From positions 62,001-126,000 of the forward strand of contig JAEYRN010000062.1 in NCBI GenBank assembly GCA_023435565.1: a stretch of 64,000 nt of DNA, given 5' to 3'. This stretch comes from Bacillota bacterium. Lineage in GTDB: Bacteria; Bacillota; UBA4882; UBA8346. Positions 32,980 through 42,255 of the stretch are shown here, in pieces. Below the pieces are notes generated by a model that saw only the letters and a list, made by a program, of their open reading frames with translations, did no database searches and was not told where the DNA came from. Every line of letters begins with the position of its first letter. Within the stretch, counting starts at the first letter, position 1. The position numbers and the translations under genes were made by a program.

Positions 32980-34333
32980 TTAAAGCCTGTAATGGGGCAG
33001 GAATACGTCCGCCTCGCTTTACAAAACGTTCTGAATTGAAAGCGCGTACCGGCATGATTGGAGCACTACCAAGCAGACCTCCGAAATCAACCTGTTCACC
33101 GACGGTTTTTCCGGGTACTGGTATGATCCTAACTGCGGTTGTTTTGTTATTGATCATACCGATGGCCATCTCATCGGCGATAATAGCGGCAATGGTTTCA
33201 GCTGAAGTGTCTCCGGGAACTGCAATCATATCCAAACCAACTGAACAGACTGAAGTCATCGCCTCCAGCTTTTCTATACATAAAGCCCCGATTTTTACCG
33301 CTTCGATCATTCCTGCGTCTTCACTAACCGGAATAAAGGCCCCGCTTAGGCCTCCTATTGATGATGATGCCATTGCCCCGCCTTTTTTTACTGCATCATT
33401 TAGCAGTGCAAGGGCCGCGGTAGTACCAGGTGCACCGCATCGTTCAAGACCCATTGCTTCTAAAATATTAGCCACACTATCTCCTACGGTTGGAGTTGGC
33501 GCTAGGGACAGATCAACAATTCCAAAGGGGACTCCTAGACGTTCCGATACTTTTCTTCCGACCAACTCTCCGACTCTGGTAATTTTAAAAGCGACCCGTT
33601 TGATTTCTTCAGCCAAAGTTCTAAAGTCACAGTCGGGTAAACGCTCAATCGCCGCTTTCACCACGCCTGGGCCACTAATACCGATGTTAATGACTGCCTC
33701 ACCTTCACCACTGCCATGAAAAGCTCCAGCCATAAATGGGTTGTCCTCCGGAGCGTTTGCGAAGACAACTAACTTGGCACAGGCGATCCCGTGTTGAGAT
33801 TCAGTTTTTTCAGCGGCTTTTTTAATAACTTGGGCCATTTGATAAACCGCGTCCATATTAATTCCGGCTTTAGTGGTGGCGAGATTCACCGAGGAGCAAA
33901 CTTTATTGGTAGAGGAAAGTGCTTCAGGGATTGACTCGATTAGTTTAGTCTCGCCGGGAGTCGCCCCTTTATGGACTAAAGCCGAATAGCCCCCGATAAA
34001 ATCGATACCTAGTTCAGCTGCTGCCTTATCAAGGGTTTGGGCAAGGAATGAGTAATCATCAGCCTCAGTTGATTGAGCTAATAAAGAAATTGGTGTAACT
34101 GCCACTCGCTTATTGATAATGGGTACTCCATAATTTTTCTCCATTAAATGTGCGGTTTCAACCAATTTGGAGGCAAACCCCATAATTTTGCTATAAACTT
34201 TTTGAGAAACGGTTTTCAGATCCGGACCGGCGCAATCTAGGAGATTGATACCCATAGTTACGGTACGAATATCGAAATGGTAATTCTCAATCATCCGAAT
34301 GGTTTCTAGAATTTCTTGGGGGGTATATGGCAT
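32972..34333 (-). CDS. UPF0210 (DUF711) family protein
   Basis: Conserved protein of unknown biochemical role, about 453 residues, almost always encoded beside a small ACT-domain protein as here. Typical features are the N-terminal EILETIRMIENYHFDIRTVT, the glycine-rich VINIGISGPGVVKAA, and DLSLAPTPTVGDSVA. ATG 34333 is preferred to GTG 34342, which sits too close to the GGAG ribosome binding site. It is downstream of the ACT gene in the same operon and probably takes a regulatory signal from it. It is convergent with comB. Confidence 0.9.
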   Translation of the reverse strand: MPYTPQEILETIRMIENYHFDIRTVTMGINLLDCAGPDLKTVSQKVYSKIMGFASKLVETAHLMEKNYGVPIINKRVAVTPISLLAQSTEADDYSFLAQTLDKAAAELGIDFIGGYSALVHKGATPGETKLIESIPEALSSTNKVCSSVNLATTKAGINMDAVYQMAQVIKKAAEKTESQHGIACAKLVVFANAPEDNPFMAGAFHGSGEGEAVINIGISGPGVVKAAIERLPDCDFRTLAEEIKRVAFKITRVGELVGRKVSERLGVPFGIVDLSLAPTPTVGDSVANILEAMGLERCGAPGTTAALALLNDAVKKGGAMASSSIGGLSGAFIPVSEDAGMIEAVKIGALCIEKLEAMTSVCSVGLDMIAVPGDTSAETIAAIIADEMAIGMINNKTTAVRIIPVPGKTVGEQVDFGGLLGSAPIMPVRAFNSERFVKRGGRIPAPLQALTN

Positions 34334-34389
34334 TAAATCCACACTCCGATTATTAATATAGTCGCTATCTCCTGATTCCTAAACTAATG

Positions 34390-34671
34390 TTAAATCCGAT
34401 GCATATAACGGAAAATATCTTCGTGTTGGATGACTATTTTAACTCCCAGCGCTTCTCCGGCCGTTTTTAACGGTTCTTCCAAGTCAGCCAAGTTATATTT
34501 GGATTGGGAGATATCAACCAGGAGGATCATTGCGAAAATATCATGGAGAAGCGTTTGGCTAATGTCTACAATATTCAGATTGTAATCAGCCAAGACTTTA
34601 GAAACACCGGCTACGATGCCTACCCGATCCTGGCCCATTACTGTAACAACAACATGTTCTTGATTCGCCAA
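34390..34671 (-). CDS. ACT-domain protein (UPF0237 family)
   Basis: Small amino-acid-binding regulatory protein made of one GcvR-like ACT domain: VVVTVMGQDRVGIVAGVSKVLA begins the fold (only part quoted) and NIVDISQTLLHDIFAMILLVD continues it. A TTG at 34671, seven bases after GAGGTG, is the best start; a GTG at 34680 is inside the ribosome binding site. It is the first gene of a two-gene unit with the DUF711 protein, a pairing conserved in many Bacillota. The ligand is unknown. Confidence 0.9.
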   Translation of the reverse strand: MANQEHVVVTVMGQDRVGIVAGVSKVLADYNLNIVDISQTLLHDIFAMILLVDISQSKYNLADLEEPLKTAGEALGVKIVIQHEDIFRYMHRI

Positions 34672-34932
34672 TAAAATCACCTCGATGTCGGTTTATATTC
34701 TTTAACCTCCAGCTAATTCCTGCCTGGTGAATTCAATATAACACAAATGTAAAATTTGATTTGTTCTACGTTTCTTTTTGGTATAAATAACTTGACTAAA
34801 ACCAATAATAACCTGTATTTATATAAAATTTACGATATATTTAGAATTGATTGTCTTGTTTTTAGGTTACAATGGTGTATGATACGGATAAAATATCTAT
34901 TGAACGAATTGGTCCAAAGGAGGAGAAGTCCA

Positions 34933-36300
34933 TTGCCGTACCAATTAGTTAAAGAATTATCCTCGGACAGCTTATTAGTGCAAAATGAAGAAGGGGAGAA
35001 GTTGGTTTTCGATCGAATACCCTTTGCAGTTCCTCCCCGTGAAAATCTCCGTAAAGAAATGCAAAAAGAAATTAAGGAGATTGTTGAAGAAAATAAATCA
35101 ATCAAAGCTCCGGGTTTAATTAAGTATATAAGTATGGAGAAATATCAAAACGAGTATTATTTGGTGAGGGAAAATAGCCGTTCGCTATTTCTAAAAACAG
35201 TTTCGGACGGCAGTATTGAAGAAATCTGTCAGGCTTTACTACATGCTTTAAAAATGATTCAAATCTACCATAGAGGTGGAATAATACTGGGTGGAATAAG
35301 TATTGGCCTAATAAGGCAGGGGGGTAAAAGTAGCTACTATCTGCAAGATCCGTTAGTTCTTAATCATCTCTCGAAATCATTAGAACCAATCTACCAAATT
35401 GACCGCCCCCCCGAATTAATAGCGGGACATAGTTGGAGTACGGAATCAGATATATTCAGCTGGGGAGTAGCTGCTTACCATTTAATTACCGGGATAGAAC
35501 CATATCGGGCCGACTCTTCAGAAGAGAAGGTAGCCAAAATCCAGAGGGGTAATGTAATTCCCGTAAACGATTTTAAGCCGGAAGTTAGTCTGTTACTAAA
35601 TAAATTAATTATGAGTTGTTTAAACAAGAACTTTCTAAAACGGCCTAAAGTTGAAAGTTTAATTTCTCAATTAACTAAGATTTTGGAAAATCAAGAAGTG
35701 GTTTTATCAGAGGCTGAGGCCCAGAAACAACAAGAACGGGCCGAGTTAAATCGAACCAAGTTTAAATTTCAGGAATCGCTTTGGTTTTGGTTTCGAAAAC
35801 ATGGGAAAATTGCCGGGATAAGTTTAGGGATAATAATCATCTTTATCGGTTTATTATTTGGGTTTAAACCAAAACCGACTATTACAGTTTTGACAAAACC
35901 GGACCAGGTAATAAACTATTATTTTGAAGGGATAAAAACAATTAACGTTTCGCTAATGGATGAAGCCGTTTACAAAGCAAAAAATTCTTTGACGGATTTT
36001 GTATCCATGGCCCATGTTATTAATGCTACTCTTCGATCAAAATCCCCTGCTGCGTTGGAATATCTTACAAAAATAGAGATCGAGGGACTTCGGCTAGAAA
36101 AAATATTTGAAAAGCCGAAAGAGGTTAAATATAGGGCCGAATATCGACTTAAGGTTATTAGATCAGGAGTTGTTGAATACCTGGAGAGAAAAGATGAGTT
36201 TAGTCTGAAGCCAATTAAAAAAGTCTGGCGGATTACCGACGTTAAAGTATTGTTCAATAAAAATTGGAAGGAAGAGATTGAGCCGGTTATAATCCAATAA
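34933..36300 (+). CDS. Membrane-anchored pseudokinase
   Basis: About 455 residues with a protein-kinase-like N-terminal domain, one transmembrane helix (GISLGIIIIFIGLLFGF) and an outside C-terminal domain of about 120 residues. The kinase fold is recognisable from the helical stretch ESDIFSWGVAAYHLITGIEPY, yet the catalytic loop is HRGGIILGGIS with no HRD and the DFG position reads LQDP, so catalysis is unlikely. The best start is TTG 34933, seven bases after AAGGAGGAG; the frame is open further upstream. The C-terminal domain is unassigned. A role in signalling or as a scaffold is inference. Confidence 0.75.
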   Translation: MPYQLVKELSSDSLLVQNEEGEKLVFDRIPFAVPPRENLRKEMQKEIKEIVEENKSIKAPGLIKYISMEKYQNEYYLVRENSRSLFLKTVSDGSIEEICQALLHALKMIQIYHRGGIILGGISIGLIRQGGKSSYYLQDPLVLNHLSKSLEPIYQIDRPPELIAGHSWSTESDIFSWGVAAYHLITGIEPYRADSSEEKVAKIQRGNVIPVNDFKPEVSLLLNKLIMSCLNKNFLKRPKVESLISQLTKILENQEVVLSEAEAQKQQERAELNRTKFKFQESLWFWFRKHGKIAGISLGIIIIFIGLLFGFKPKPTITVLTKPDQVINYYFEGIKTINVSLMDEAVYKAKNSLTDFVSMAHVINATLRSKSPAALEYLTKIEIEGLRLEKIFEKPKEVKYRAEYRLKVIRSGVVEYLERKDEFSLKPIKKVWRITDVKVLFNKNWKEEIEPVIIQ

Positions 36301-36325
36301 ATAAATAATATAAAAATTGATACGC

Positions 36326-36408
36326 ACCCTCCTTAAACGGCATGCATAGAGTACCAAAGAAGCTTTTGGTATCATTGACCAATGCCTTTGGCAATTATAA
36401 GGGAGGGT
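36326..36408 (+). promoter_or_regulatory. Unassigned structured leader that can sequester the next gene's ribosome binding site
   Basis: ACCCTCCTT (36326-36334) pairs with AAGGGAGGGT (36399-36408), which is the Shine-Dalgarno of the flavoprotein gene and is followed by six T residues. Inside, GGCAT/ATGCC (36339-36343 with 36382-36386) and TACCAAA/TTTGGTA form further stems. CTTTGG at 36386-36391 can alternatively pair with CCAAAG at 36354-36359. The closed form could act as a terminator, a ribosome binding site lock, or both. I could not match it to a known riboswitch class. Confidence 0.45.
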
Positions 36409-36415
36409 TTTTTAT

Positions 36416-38149
36416 TTGAATTTATCGATTAAGTTGGAAAAGCATGAAACTGATGTGTTAATCATCGGAGGCGGAACCGCGGGCTGTATGGCGGCGGTTA
36501 TTCTAAAAGAGACCGACCCGAATTTAAAAGTAATGATTATGGAGAAAGGCAATATCGAACGGAGCGGTTGCCTAGCCTCGGGGATGAATGCTATCAATGC
36601 CTATTTGAATCCCGGCGAAACACTGGAATCTTTTACTCGTTATGTGCGATATGACGCTATGGGTTTAATCAGAGAAGATTTGGTATATTCAGGCGCTCAA
36701 GAAATAAATGGAATAGTATCTAAGGTAGAGGAATGGGGCTTACCCATTGTAAAAGATAAAACAGGGCGTTATCTGCCACGGGGGCGTTGGAATATTAAAA
36801 TTAACGGCGAATCCTTGAAACCGCTCTTAGCGTCTAAAGTCAGGGAATCCGGGGTGAAAGTTTTTAATCGAATTTTTGCCAGCGATTATTTGATCAATGA
36901 TGAACGTGTGGTCGGCGCACTTGGGTTCGGTATAAGGGACGGTTCAGCACATCTCTTTAAAGCCAGAACAGTAATCTGTTGTACCGGAGGTGCTTCCGGT
37001 TTATACCGCCCAAATAACCCAGGTATGGCTGCGCATAAAATGTGGTATCCGCCTTTTAACACCGGTGCAGGTTATGCTATGGGGATCAGAGCAGGGGCTG
37101 AATTTACCAGTCTTGAAATGCGCTTTATCGCTTTACGTACTAAAGATATGATTTGTCCAACCGGTACATTAGCTCTAGGATTTGGGGCCAAACAAGTAAA
37201 TGCAAATGGCGAAGAGTTTATGAAAGCACGTTACCTACAATATGGAGGGGAAGGGTCTCCAACTTGTATGCGGATTTACGGACCAACCCGAGAAAAAAAG
37301 GAAGGGCGGGGGCCGTGTTATTTGGATACACGCCATTTAAATTCAGACCAGGCCAAACAATTGAAGGCGGCTTATTTGGATATGTACCCCGGGACCGTAT
37401 TGCAATGGGCTGCCAATGGTTTTAATCCTTCCGATACTCCGGTAGAAATTTGCGGCACTGAGCCTTATGTAATGGGAGGTCATTGTCAAGCCGGTTACTG
37501 GATCGATGAAGCAAGAAGGACCACTATTGAGGGATTATACGCCGCCGGTGATGTGGCAGGTGGTTATCCATATAAATTTGTCAGCGGTTGCTGGGCAGAG
37601 GGTTATATTGCAGCACGAACGGTGGTTATGGATCTTCAAAAGGACGTTGAAGTAAAATCGATCAATCTTGATGATCTGTCTCAGAAATTGGAACGTCTCA
37701 CTAAGCCTTTATTTAATCAGGTGGCTGAAGGAGAGGAAATCCGGCCCGAGGAGATGGAGGAACGGCTCCAGAAGGTAATGGACGAATATGCGGGGGGAAT
37801 CAGTTCGTTTTATGAGATTAACGAAGCCGGATTGGTCAAGGCCAGGGAGGAATTAGGCCGTTTGAAGAGGCAAGAAGTCCATTTGAGCGCCACGGACCCT
37901 CATCAATTAATGCTTTGCCATGAGGTACTAGACCGGATTGCAGTTGCCCGGCAATTGGTTGAGCATTTGATTCACCGGAAAGAGACAAGATGGCCGGGAT
38001 TTCAGACTAGAACTGATTATCCGGAGCGGGATGATTTTAACTGGTTAAAATTTGTGAATTCGGTATATGTTTCGGATACGGATGAAATAAGGATAATTGA
38101 ACGTCCTTATAAGAAAATAATCTCCGGGGAACGATATTTGCCGAGGTAA
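36416..38149 (+). CDS. AprA/fumarate reductase-like FAD-dependent oxidoreductase
   Basis: Flavoprotein of the succinate dehydrogenase/adenylylsulfate reductase superfamily. The N-terminal FAD loop is DVLIIGGGTAGCMAAVIL, an active-site segment is GGHCQAGYWIDEARRTTIEGL, and the second FAD stretch is YAAGDVAGGYPYKFVSGCWAEG, most like AprA subunits. No ferredoxin-like AprB subunit, sulfate adenylyltransferase or quinone partner is adjacent, so sulfate reduction cannot be claimed and the substrate is open. TTG 36416 follows GGGAGGG by 8 bases. The leader upstream is structured. An Lpd-type gene follows about 90 bp later. Confidence 0.8.
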   Translation: MNLSIKLEKHETDVLIIGGGTAGCMAAVILKETDPNLKVMIMEKGNIERSGCLASGMNAINAYLNPGETLESFTRYVRYDAMGLIREDLVYSGAQEINGIVSKVEEWGLPIVKDKTGRYLPRGRWNIKINGESLKPLLASKVRESGVKVFNRIFASDYLINDERVVGALGFGIRDGSAHLFKARTVICCTGGASGLYRPNNPGMAAHKMWYPPFNTGAGYAMGIRAGAEFTSLEMRFIALRTKDMICPTGTLALGFGAKQVNANGEEFMKARYLQYGGEGSPTCMRIYGPTREKKEGRGPCYLDTRHLNSDQAKQLKAAYLDMYPGTVLQWAANGFNPSDTPVEICGTEPYVMGGHCQAGYWIDEARRTTIEGLYAAGDVAGGYPYKFVSGCWAEGYIAARTVVMDLQKDVEVKSINLDDLSQKLERLTKPLFNQVAEGEEIRPEEMEERLQKVMDEYAGGISSFYEINEAGLVKAREELGRLKRQEVHLSATDPHQLMLCHEVLDRIAVARQLVEHLIHRKETRWPGFQTRTDYPERDDFNWLKFVNSVYVSDTDEIRIIERPYKKIISGERYLPR

Positions 38150-38239
38150 CGTTGATTAGAAACAAATATTCAAATCGGGAAGGTTAATTATGATAGATTG
38201 AGAATTTTTAATGGAAAGAAAAACGGGTGGTGAATTCAT

Positions 38240-39610
38240 TTGGAATATAACATAGCAATTATCGGAGCTGGTCCGGGAGGTTATGTTGCGGCACTTCATG
38301 CGGCGCGGCTGGGAATGAAAGTTTGTTTGATAGAAAAGGAAGAAGTGGGCGGGGTTTGTTTGAATTGGGGTTGTATCCCCACCAAGACCTTGGTTGGATC
38401 GGCAAAGGTTTTTTCACTTATAAAAAAGGCAGCGGAATATGGAATTGAAACCGGGTCCGTTGCCCGTCCGGACTGGAAAAAAATCATGGAACGAAAAAAC
38501 CAAGTGGTTGCCAGACTGGTTAAGGGGATTAATTACCTGCTGGAGCAGAATAAAGTCGAATTAATTAGCGGTATGGCGGCTTTCAGCTCCGAACACGAAT
38601 TAGAAGTCACACTTTCTGATGGAACCCAACGGCCGATTCAGGCTGAAAAAATTATTATCGCAACGGGTTCCGAACCCCATATTCCTGAAGTTTTTAAGTA
38701 TGATGGTTGTAAAGTTATTACCAGCAATGAAGCTTTAGAACTTCCGGAACTGCCGGATTCATTGGTTGTCATCGGTGGTGGGGTAATTGGTTGTGAGTTT
38801 GCCTCGATCTTCGCCACTTTCGGGGTGAAGGTGACCATTGTGGAATTAATGGACCAACTGATTCCCAATCTGGATTTGGAAGTCTCCGGGAGCTTACGGT
38901 TACAACTTAAGAAAAAAGGGATTGAAATCCTGACCGGAACATCAGTAAATGAAGTTAAAAAAGAAGAAAACGGGATCAGATTAATACTATCAAATGATAA
39001 GGAGCTATTTGCCGCAAAAGTTTTGGTTTCTATCGGGAGAAAGCCTAACTCCGGTCAACTGGGTCTGGAAGAGATTGGAATAAAGACCAATACCAAAGGG
39101 AGGATTCAGGTAAATGAACATTTGCAAACCAATCTCCCCGGAATCTATGCGATTGGCGATGTTAATGACCAACCTTGGGACCTGGCCCATGCCGCTTCTT
39201 TTCAAGGTATTACCGTAGTTGAACGGATTGCGGGAAAACCGGTTGTTTGGTCGGATGAAGCAATGCCGAACTGTATCTTTACCGATCCGGAAGTCGCCAC
39301 TGTTGGAATAAACACTCAGGAAGCAGATGAGCAAGGTTTAGAGGTTGTTACTGCAAAAGCAGCATTTTTGGCCAACGGCAAGGCATTGGCCCAGGGGGAT
39401 GCGGTTGGTTTTGTGAAAGTGGTTGCCGAAAAGAGCTGCCGCCGGATTTTGGGAGTGCAGATCATCGGTCCGGAGGCCAGTGATTTGATTGCCGAGGCCG
39501 CTTTGGCGGTGAAGCACCATTTGACTGTGGAGCAATTGGCGGGAACGATTCATGCCCATCCAACGCTGGCGGAGAGTTTGCATGAGGCGGTTCAGTCCGT
39601 TACGCTTTAA
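38240..39610 (+). CDS. lpdA: Dihydrolipoyl dehydrogenase-type disulfide oxidoreductase
   Basis: FAD-dependent pyridine nucleotide-disulfide oxidoreductase. FAD loop IAIIGAGPGGYVAALHAA, redox disulfide GGVCLNWGCIPTK (two Cys five residues apart), NAD loop VVIGGGVIGCEFAS, second FAD motif IYAIGDVND, and the C-terminal IHAHPTLAESLHEA with the catalytic His-Glu pair all fit dihydrolipoyl dehydrogenase. No 2-oxoacid dehydrogenase or glycine cleavage genes are nearby, so its complex is unknown. The start is TTG 38240 after GGGTGGTG. Confidence 0.9.
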   Translation: MEYNIAIIGAGPGGYVAALHAARLGMKVCLIEKEEVGGVCLNWGCIPTKTLVGSAKVFSLIKKAAEYGIETGSVARPDWKKIMERKNQVVARLVKGINYLLEQNKVELISGMAAFSSEHELEVTLSDGTQRPIQAEKIIIATGSEPHIPEVFKYDGCKVITSNEALELPELPDSLVVIGGGVIGCEFASIFATFGVKVTIVELMDQLIPNLDLEVSGSLRLQLKKKGIEILTGTSVNEVKKEENGIRLILSNDKELFAAKVLVSIGRKPNSGQLGLEEIGIKTNTKGRIQVNEHLQTNLPGIYAIGDVNDQPWDLAHAASFQGITVVERIAGKPVVWSDEAMPNCIFTDPEVATVGINTQEADEQGLEVVTAKAAFLANGKALAQGDAVGFVKVVAEKSCRRILGVQIIGPEASDLIAEAALAVKHHLTVEQLAGTIHAHPTLAESLHEAVQSVTL

Positions 39611-39723
39611 ACGTATAGCGTTATGAATGTAATGTTCAAACATGTGCATGGAATTATTGAATTGTGGAAACATTTACCGTTGATGTTATTGGTTTTTGGG
39701 ATGGTAATGGTGATGGCGTTGTC

Positions 39724-39751
39724 GTAGGGGCGAATAATTATTCGCCCCTAC
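39724..39751. repeat. Short palindromic repeat, copy 1
   Basis: Perfect 28-bp palindrome with half-site GTAGGGGCGAATAA. It lies in the 250-bp gap between the converging lpdA and C45-type genes. The sequence after it has loosely repeated ACC-containing units. A second, imperfect copy lies at 48453-48478. It might also serve as a transcription stop but has no T tract. Confidence 0.75.
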
Positions 39752-39860
39752 ATCGTTTACCGAATACCCAAATACCACCGAATTACCAAAATGTATTACC
39801 ATAAACCACCAAATTAACTACTCCCATTCAATCCAAATGGCACATCGAAAACGAATAAAC

Positions 39861-41021
39861 CTACAAAGCTAACCTATCAATTGGTAACTGCTCTCCTGGA
39901 TCCATCTTTCTGAAAAACAGATCCGGCCGTTCCGGCACTTCCATAGGAAACTTGACAGGATAATTCGTAACTCCTACCGGGCCGTTCAGGTCAAAGTTAT
40001 GCCAGACGTTAACCATCGGGGAACCGAAACTGACCTCAACGGTCCCGGAGGTAAGATCGAAAATCATCGACCAAAGTGTGCCAAAATAATCTTTGTAATA
40101 ATGGCAGCTCAAACCTTCAGGAATTGGTTTGGTTAAGAGTTGGCGCAACTGATCTTTGGTAATTTTGGAAGAAGGATTTTTCAGAAGCGACGCTATTTTT
40201 TGGTAACGGGCCACCGACATCCACATCCGGCCTTGATCATAGGGGATCATTTCCGGTAGACTGTAATGATTTGTGGACCAGATTGTTTGTTCCTTAGTGT
40301 TGGGACCGATTCGTTTGATCGCCCGTTTTGAAGAGAAGATTTCAATCAGCGCCGCTTCACCATGCTTGTCGGTGATCAATAGATTGAGATGGAATGAGAT
40401 GGGGATGCTTTGGACGACCTCCAAGGCCTCCGGTACCGATTTACATCGGTCCAGTACAGTTCGAACTACTGCCCAGAACCGACATCCTTCCTCTTCCGGT
40501 TGGATTTGGGGACATCCGTTGGACATAGTGACGCAGAGGCCGTGTTTGTTGATTCCGTCAATCCGGCCGAACTGTAGTAAGGAAAATCCCAGATGTGCCG
40601 CATTTCCCTTGATTCGGGTAGTACAAAGACGGAAGTCGTCCTGGAGGCTCCACTCATAGTTCCGTGCCACATATATGTGTCCGTCCTGCGTAGCTGAAGG
40701 AAGAAGCGCCAAATGGCTACAGTTACTTCCGCGGGAGTAAGAAAAGGTGTAGTAAAGAATGTGCTCGACCGGAACGTTAAGCGCGTCAGCGAATCCCTGG
40801 ATTTCTTCGTTCAATCCCGGACAATGTTTGTCAAAGAATTTTAATAAATGCTCCGCTTCTTGAGCGGTAGGATAGTTTTGACCTTCCAACGGCGAGGTGA
40901 AGAACTTGATTGCGTTCGAATCTTTTTGGATCCATTCGCCTTGAAACTTCCCGACCTCATAAGCCGTGCCTTCCAATATTGCTTTTTGAAAAATGATTTC
41001 TTGAATAGTAGTTTCATTCAT
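39861..41021 (-). CDS. C45-type Ntn hydrolase (acyltransferase/amidohydrolase-like)
   Basis: Member of the N-terminal-nucleophile hydrolases related to isopenicillin-N acyltransferase and bile salt/penicillin V acylases. The probable self-processing nucleophile is Cys101 in RGSNCSHLAL, followed by the family's DGHIYVARNYEW. Later HLNLLITDKHGEAALIEI and STNHY agree. ATG 41021 is chosen, eight bases after AGGAGG; the frame extends 12 residues further upstream. There is no signal peptide, so it acts in the cytosol. The substrate, an amide or peptide, is unknown. Confidence 0.8.
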   Translation of the reverse strand: MNETTIQEIIFQKAILEGTAYEVGKFQGEWIQKDSNAIKFFTSPLEGQNYPTAQEAEHLLKFFDKHCPGLNEEIQGFADALNVPVEHILYYTFSYSRGSNCSHLALLPSATQDGHIYVARNYEWSLQDDFRLCTTRIKGNAAHLGFSLLQFGRIDGINKHGLCVTMSNGCPQIQPEEEGCRFWAVVRTVLDRCKSVPEALEVVQSIPISFHLNLLITDKHGEAALIEIFSSKRAIKRIGPNTKEQTIWSTNHYSLPEMIPYDQGRMWMSVARYQKIASLLKNPSSKITKDQLRQLLTKPIPEGLSCHYYKDYFGTLWSMIFDLTSGTVEVSFGSPMVNVWHNFDLNGPVGVTNYPVKFPMEVPERPDLFFRKMDPGEQLPIDRLAL

Positions 41022-41245
41022 TGTTATGTCCTCCTTTGTTTTGATATATCGTAACATGGATTTGAATATAAATCCTGTCTTTACTTGCGATGATAGGATA
41101 GGTTAGTCTAGCATTTCTATCAATTAAAATAATCGCCTTAAGTAAGAGGAAGGGGAATTAGGGAGTTTTATTGAAATATCATAAAAAATCTGATTTTTAC
41201 ACTTACATTTTACTTTCACATTTATTACGGAGGTTAGGAACTGAT

Positions 41246-42112
41246 TTGGAATGGTTGCAAAGAATGAAAGACGCGGTAGACTATATGGAGGAACACCTTG
41301 AAGGAAAAATAGATCCAGTGAAAATTGGCCAAGTCGCCTATTCTTCCAGTTTTCATTTTCAGCGGATGTTTCATATGCTTACCGGTAATACGGTGGCGGA
41401 TTATATTCGTAAACGTAGACTCACTTTGGCAGCACAGGAATTGACTATCAAAAAAACAAAAGTTATTGATATTGCTTTGAAATATGGGTATGAAACACCG
41501 GAGTCTTTCGCTAAAGCATTTAAACGGATGCACGGAGTAAGCCCCACTATGGCCCGACTACCGGGAACAAGTCTTAAAGCGTTTCCGCGCATATCATTTC
41601 AACTCTCAGTCAAAGGTAATCAGGATATGGATTATAAAATAGTGGAACAGGAAGCCTTTCAAGTAGTGGGAAAGGTTATTACGGTCAGCACCAAGTATGG
41701 GGATAATTTATTAAGGATTCCCCAGTTTTGGACGGATTCTAACCGGGATGGCACCTGTAAAAAGCTCTGTAATGAATTTCAAGCCCAAGAAATCTTAGGT
41801 GTTTGTATGGATATGGAATATGAAAAAGAGCAATTTGCATATATGATCGCTGTTAAAGAAAGCAGAACATATATTGGTTGCGACTTCACCATGAGAACAA
41901 TTCCAGCCTCCACTTGGGCGGTATTTACTTCCGTCGGGCCCATACCTAACACAATTCAAAGAGTGTGGGAAGGTATCTTTCAAGAGTGGTTTCCGGCCAC
42001 CGGATATGAACATGCCTGCGCCCCTGAATTAGAAGTGTATCCTCCGGGTAATATAGACGCCGTCGACTACAATTGTGAAGTTTGGATACCGATTATTAAA
42101 AATAGTTTTTGA
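41246..42112 (+). CDS. AraC-family regulator with GyrI-like effector domain
   Basis: Transcription regulator with an N-terminal two-helix-turn-helix AraC domain (about the first 105 residues: IGQVAYSSSFHFQRMFHMLTG and IALKYGYETPESFAKAFKR) and a C-terminal GyrI/SOUL-like small-molecule-binding domain (from about 120, ending VWIPI). TTG 41246 behind TTAGGA matches where relatives begin (MEWLQRM); a TTG at 41171 would add 25 residues. It is divergent from the C45-type hydrolase gene and may control it. The effector is unknown. Confidence 0.85.
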   Translation: MEWLQRMKDAVDYMEEHLEGKIDPVKIGQVAYSSSFHFQRMFHMLTGNTVADYIRKRRLTLAAQELTIKKTKVIDIALKYGYETPESFAKAFKRMHGVSPTMARLPGTSLKAFPRISFQLSVKGNQDMDYKIVEQEAFQVVGKVITVSTKYGDNLLRIPQFWTDSNRDGTCKKLCNEFQAQEILGVCMDMEYEKEQFAYMIAVKESRTYIGCDFTMRTIPASTWAVFTSVGPIPNTIQRVWEGIFQEWFPATGYEHACAPELEVYPPGNIDAVDYNCEVWIPIIKNSF

Positions 42113-42116
42113 TGAT

Positions 42117-42140
42117 AACTCGCTATGAAGCGGGTTTTTT
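42117..42140 (+). terminator. Intrinsic terminator of the AraC-type gene
   Basis: Stem AACTCGCT/AGCGGGTT around ATGA, followed by a T tract. Confidence 0.8.
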
Positions 42141-42255
42141 ATTTAAAAAGAAAACAAAAGCATTTAAAGCAATTTTTAGATTATAACAAAAGGAATTGGA
42201 AAACAAATGGCGAAGTTAAAAAAGTTTAAATACCATAAAAGGTGCGGTCGTTTAA

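Noticed and set aside
33036..33719. 227-codon plus-strand frame inside the DUF711 gene
   Set aside because: Antisense shadow with Ser/Pro/Ala-rich composition; the reverse strand matches a conserved family end to end.
42141..42255. SAM riboswitch before metF
   Set aside because: The 115-bp leader lacks the conserved SAM-I/IV core segments.
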